A stretch of DNA of 42,542 bases from Myxococcales bacterium (GTDB taxonomy: Bacteria; Myxococcota_A; Polyangia; Polyangiales; Polyangiaceae), in NCBI GenBank assembly GCA_013297655.1, contig JAAFHV010000048.1, forward strand, positions 1-42,542. Reading direction: 5' to 3'. Of the stretch, positions 40,188 through 42,542 are shown in pieces. A model generated the notes under the pieces. That model saw nothing but the letters and a program-made list of their open reading frames with translations, was not told where the DNA came from and ran no database searches. The position numbers and the translations under genes were made by a program. Every line of letters begins with the position of its first letter. Position 1 is the first letter of the stretch.

Positions 40188-40967
40188 TTAGAGGTCGCAC
40201 ACGTTCGCGGCGTTGGGGCTCGACGGGCCGACGCAGAAGTCGGCGGCGTTGCTTCCGGTGTCGACCTGGGGCGGCTTGCGCAAGAGCGATTTGGTGCCCG
40301 GAGTGATGGCGGCGCTGCCTTCGCGCGAGGTGGTCGGCGTCGAGGTGAGCAGCGCTGCGGCGGCGCCGTAGCCGACGACGTCGATGACGGTCGTGCCCGC
40401 GCCGTTCACGCGCACGAGCTGGACGGTGCCGTTGTCGGAGGGGAGATCCCACGCCGAGACCAGGAGACCATGATCGACGCTCGTGCCAGCGAGGCCGCCG
40501 GTGACCCATGTGCCGCGCGCTGGCATCACGTCGGAGGGGGTGTTGGCCACGTCGACCGTTTTCAGCACGACGCCCGCGCCATCGGCGATGCGGAGCTTGA
40601 GCTCGCCGAGCGGCGTCGAGGCAGGACCGGCGATCTCCACGAAGCGCCGAGAGAGGATGTCCGCTGCAAAAACCTCGGAGATGGTGACGCCGACGACGGC
40701 AGCGTCGGCTCGTGCGTCTCGTAGGGTCGCACCGTCGCTGGCGTCAGGAGCGGCGGCATCGAGGGCGGCATCCGACACGACCCGCGCGTCGGCCTCGGGT
40801 TTGGCGCCATCGGGCGCCACGGATCCGTCGCGGAGGGTGCGCGTGGCCGTGTCAGGATCGTCCTCCGGGACGATCACACGCTCCGCGCTGCACGCGAAGG
40901 GAGCCAAGCACGAGGACACGACGACCATGGTGGCGATGGGAGCTCGAAGAAAGCGCACCCTTGCCAT
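40188..40967 (-). CDS. Lipoprotein with a lamin-tail (LTD) domain
   Basis: The 259-residue product has a lipoprotein signal (lipobox PFAC, Cys26), an Asp/Ala/Arg linker and an LTD-type beta-sandwich: VTISEVFAADILSRRFVEIAG at the start and SLLRKP ... DTGSNAADFCVGPSSPNAANV at the end. In bacteria LTD domains occur in secreted nucleases and adhesins, where they probably bind a partner. No enzymatic domain is attached. It is probably on the cell surface. The start is the ATG at 40967. It follows a membrane protein gene on the same strand, 48 bp away. Confidence 0.8.
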   Translation of the reverse strand: MARVRFLRAPIATMVVVSSCLAPFACSAERVIVPEDDPDTATRTLRDGSVAPDGAKPEADARVVSDAALDAAAPDASDGATLRDARADAAVVGVTISEVFAADILSRRFVEIAGPASTPLGELKLRIADGAGVVLKTVDVANTPSDVMPARGTWVTGGLAGTSVDHGLLVSAWDLPSDNGTVQLVRVNGAGTTVIDVVGYGAAAALLTSTPTTSREGSAAITPGTKSLLRKPPQVDTGSNAADFCVGPSSPNAANVCDL

Positions 40968-41015
40968 ATTCCATTCGTCGCGCCGCGGCGCAAGCGGCCT
41001 GGCTCTCGCCGGCGC

Positions 41016-41564
41016 TCAGGAGTCGCCGAGGCGACGAAGGGACGCGCGAGCCCACAACGAGGCGGCCCCGAGCGCAAGCCACGAGAGCACGACGCCGCGC
41101 CCGAGGGGGCTCGCGCCGATCGGGACGACGCCGAAACCACCACGATACTGCGCGTGACTAGCGCTCACCGAGAGCCGCGCGTGGGTGATCGCGACGAGCA
41201 CCGCGAGCACGGCGACGAGACCGCCCGCGAGGCGAACGAGCTGGGACGTGCGCTTCTCCGCGAGCACACGTGCCGAGTACGCGACCGTGGCCGGCACGAG
41301 GCAGGCCGAGAGCACGACGACGGTGAGGTCGGCCGCCGAAGGCACGCGCGCGTGCGGGAGGAGGTAGAGGTAGGCCCAATCGCCGTGAAACGCGGCAAAA
41401 TAGCCCAGCAATGGCGCAAACACGAACGCGGTGAAGGCGAGCGCGACGGCGAGCACGCGTGTGCCGATCGCGGTTCGATCGCACAAAGCGAGCTCGGCCC
41501 GGCCGTAGTAGGCGAGGAGGAGCCCGAAGAGCACGGCGACGAATGGCGCGAAGAGGAGCGGCAC
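41016..41564 (-). CDS. Multi-helix membrane protein, unknown function
   Basis: The 182-residue protein has about five hydrophobic segments starting at the first residues (VPLLFAPFVAVLFGLLLAYY), a short loop with YLYLLPHARVPSAADL, and a final hydrophobic pair. The GTG at 41564 fits because the first helix starts there; the frame is open to 41681 but only with unlikely sequence. It is probably in the inner membrane. No family is recognised. It is divergent from larB, and the LTD lipoprotein gene lies downstream. Confidence 0.7.
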   Translation of the reverse strand: MPLLFAPFVAVLFGLLLAYYGRAELALCDRTAIGTRVLAVALAFTAFVFAPLLGYFAAFHGDWAYLYLLPHARVPSAADLTVVVLSACLVPATVAYSARVLAEKRTSQLVRLAGGLVAVLAVLVAITHARLSVSASHAQYRGGFGVVPIGASPLGRGVVLSWLALGAASLWARASLRRLGDS

Positions 41565-41570
41565 GCCCCC

Positions 41571-41576
41571 TTCGTA
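41571..41576 (-). promoter_or_regulatory. -10-like hexamer for the membrane protein gene
   Basis: TACGAA (within TGCTACGAA) lies 6 bp before the GTG at 41564. The intervening GGGGGC is not a good Shine-Dalgarno, so a leaderless start is plausible. Confidence 0.3.
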
Positions 41577-41602
41577 GCATCCCCACGCGTGAAAATGCCT
41601 GC

Positions 41603-41608
41603 TATACG
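41603..41608 (+). promoter_or_regulatory. -10 hexamer for larB
   Basis: TATACG (within TGCTATACG) lies 8 bp before the GTG of larB, with no Shine-Dalgarno between, and 26 bp from the divergent hexamer of the membrane protein gene. Confidence 0.4.
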
Positions 41609-41616
41609 CGAGCGCT

Positions 41617-42387
41617 GTGGACCTGCCCCGCCTCCGAAATTTGCTCGAACGTGTGCGTGCCGGTGAAACCGAGCTGGACATGGCGATGGGAGAGCTCCGA
41701 GATCTCCCGTTCGCGGAGCTCGGTTACGCCACCGTCGACCACCACCGTGCGCTCCGCCAAGGCGTCCCCGAGGTGATCCTCGGGCAGGGAAAAACCCCCG
41801 CCCAGATCATCGGGATCGCGAAGGAGCTCGCGCTTCGCGGCGAGAACGTGCTCGTCACGCGGGTCGAAAAGGCCGCCGCGGACGAGGTTCGTAAGGGCCT
41901 CCCGGCGGCGCTCTACGCGGAGAGCGCGCGCATCCTCACGATCGAGCAGGCGCCGATCGTGCCGCTCTCGGAGGCGCGCGTCGCGCTCGTCACCGCCGGG
42001 ACCAGCGATTTGCCCGTCGCCGACGAGTGCGCGGAGACGCTGCGCATGCTCGGCGTCACCGTCGACCGAGTGACGGACGTCGGGGTCGCGGGCCTGCATC
42101 GGCTCCTCCACAAGCGCCCCGTGCTCGACGCCGCGACGGTGATCATCGTGGTCGCCGGGATGGAGGGGGCGCTCCCGAGCGTGGTCGGCGGGCTCACCGA
42201 CGCCGCCATCGTCGCGGTGCCCACGTCGGTCGGTTATGGCGCCAATTTTCAAGGTATTTCCGCGCTCTTGTGCATGCTGACGAGCTGCGCTTCGGGCATC
42301 ACGGTGGTGAACATCGACAACGGGTTCGGAGCGGCCTTTGCGACCGCACGGATCCTCCGGTCGGCGAAGAAGGTCGGGGCACGATGA
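41617..42387 (+). CDS. larB: Nickel-pincer cofactor biosynthesis protein LarB
   Basis: The 256-residue protein has the LarB pattern: an N-terminal helical part, then a PurE-like AIR-carboxylase domain with VALVTAGTSDLPVADECAETL, VTDVGVAGLHRLL, VVAGMEGALPSVVGGL, PTSVGYGANFQGISALL and VVNIDNGFGAAF. LarB carboxylates nicotinic acid adenine dinucleotide and hydrolyses it to start the pincer cofactor of nickel lactate racemase-type enzymes. The length matches the family. Start at GTG 41617. The next gene begins inside its stop codon (ATGA). larC and larE are not visible in the window, which ends soon after. Confidence 0.93.
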   Translation: MDLPRLRNLLERVRAGETELDMAMGELRDLPFAELGYATVDHHRALRQGVPEVILGQGKTPAQIIGIAKELALRGENVLVTRVEKAAADEVRKGLPAALYAESARILTIEQAPIVPLSEARVALVTAGTSDLPVADECAETLRMLGVTVDRVTDVGVAGLHRLLHKRPVLDAATVIIVVAGMEGALPSVVGGLTDAAIVAVPTSVGYGANFQGISALLCMLTSCASGITVVNIDNGFGAAFATARILRSAKKVGAR

Positions 42388-42542
42388 GCGACGAGACGAA
42401 GAAGCCGAAGAAGCGCGACGACAGGCCGCCGCGGGATCGCTCGAAGGCTCCCCCCCGGGTCGACCGCCGCCCCCCAGGGCCGCCTGCGGCGAGCGATCGT
42501 GCTCCTCGCGAGGCGTTCAACGGTCCGCGTCGTTCGGGTGGC
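42384..42542 (+). CDS. Start of an unidentified basic, disordered protein (truncated by window end)
   Basis: Only the first 53 codons are present: MSDETKKPKKRDDRPPRDRS, then more Arg/Pro-rich sequence. The ATG overlaps the larB stop as ATGA, so it is translationally coupled to larB. The N-terminus is basic and disordered; nothing can be said about the fold. A role with larB, for example another pincer-cofactor step, is possible but not shown. Confidence 0.6.
   Translation, partial: MSDETKKPKKRDDRPPRDRSKAPPRVDRRPPGPPAASDRAPREAFNGPRRSGG

Noticed and set aside
1-42542. CRISPR array, IS element, prophage or biosynthetic cluster
   Set aside because: No regularly spaced repeats, no transposase or integrase motif, and no terminal repeats were seen; one P450 gene alone does not make a biosynthetic cluster.

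Overview
The window looks like a chromosomal stretch from a high-GC, predatory-type delta-proteobacterium, most likely Myxococcota (a Polyangia-like lineage). The support is indirect. GC content is very high. There are three Hanks-type Ser/Thr kinase genes in 42 kb. Aspartate/alanine-rich, cysteine-rich lipoproteins are abundant, and there are MopE-like metal-binding motifs, an AgmX/PglI-type C-terminal domain and several TPR-PEGA membrane proteins. I see no rRNA, tRNA, insertion sequence, prophage or CRISPR array. Most long open frames opposite the called genes are GC-driven shadows.

Layout. 1-4.9 kb: a DUF4870 membrane protein with a clear terminator, an AgmX-like lipoprotein, an L,D-transpeptidase-like lipoprotein, a DedA protein, and an unusual AAA+ activator with a degraded receiver and no GAFTGA loop. 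4.9-9.5 kb: PP2C phosphatase, ribosome recycling factor (frr), a lipoprotein and an orphan zinc/manganese-type ABC permease. 9.5-14 kb: an AsmA/TamB-like protein without a membrane anchor, a transmembrane Ser/Thr kinase and a small XRE regulator with a strong terminator. 14-23.5 kb: an envelope island of secreted proteins. It holds two coupled MopE-like lipoproteins, two TPR-PEGA membrane proteins (one coupled to a Cys-rich lipoprotein), a lipoprotein with seven 9-cysteine repeats, another Cys-rich lipoprotein and a papain-like protease lipoprotein with an intact triad.

23.6-32 kb: panC and a PDZ lipoprotein, then a tightly packed five-gene minus-strand operon: bPH-like membrane protein, nucleosidase, lipoprotein, DUF882 peptidoglycan peptidase, and a TPR-kinase-pseudokinase that appears to start at TTG overlapping the upstream stop. 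An endonuclease/exonuclease/phosphatase-family gene diverges from this operon. 32-38 kb: a small lipoprotein, an Omp85-like outer-membrane protein, a third kinase gene, and a divergent cytochrome P450/TetR pair with a palindromic operator candidate. 38-42.5 kb: a trypsin-fold pseudoprotease whose 3' end overlaps tetR, a third TPR-PEGA protein, a lamin-tail-domain lipoprotein, a membrane protein, larB and the start of one more gene.

Two themes run through the window. First, the genes are mostly about the envelope and phospho-signalling, and several enzyme folds have lost catalytic residues (S1 protease, second kinase domain, receiver domain, enhancer-binding loop). Second, many genes without a Shine-Dalgarno carry a TANNNT-like hexamer 6-10 bp before the start codon, which suggests leaderless transcription. 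The strongest candidate for an undescribed system is the 25.2-31.1 kb operon, followed by the 14-23.5 kb envelope island. All functional statements rest on reading motifs by eye; no database search was possible.
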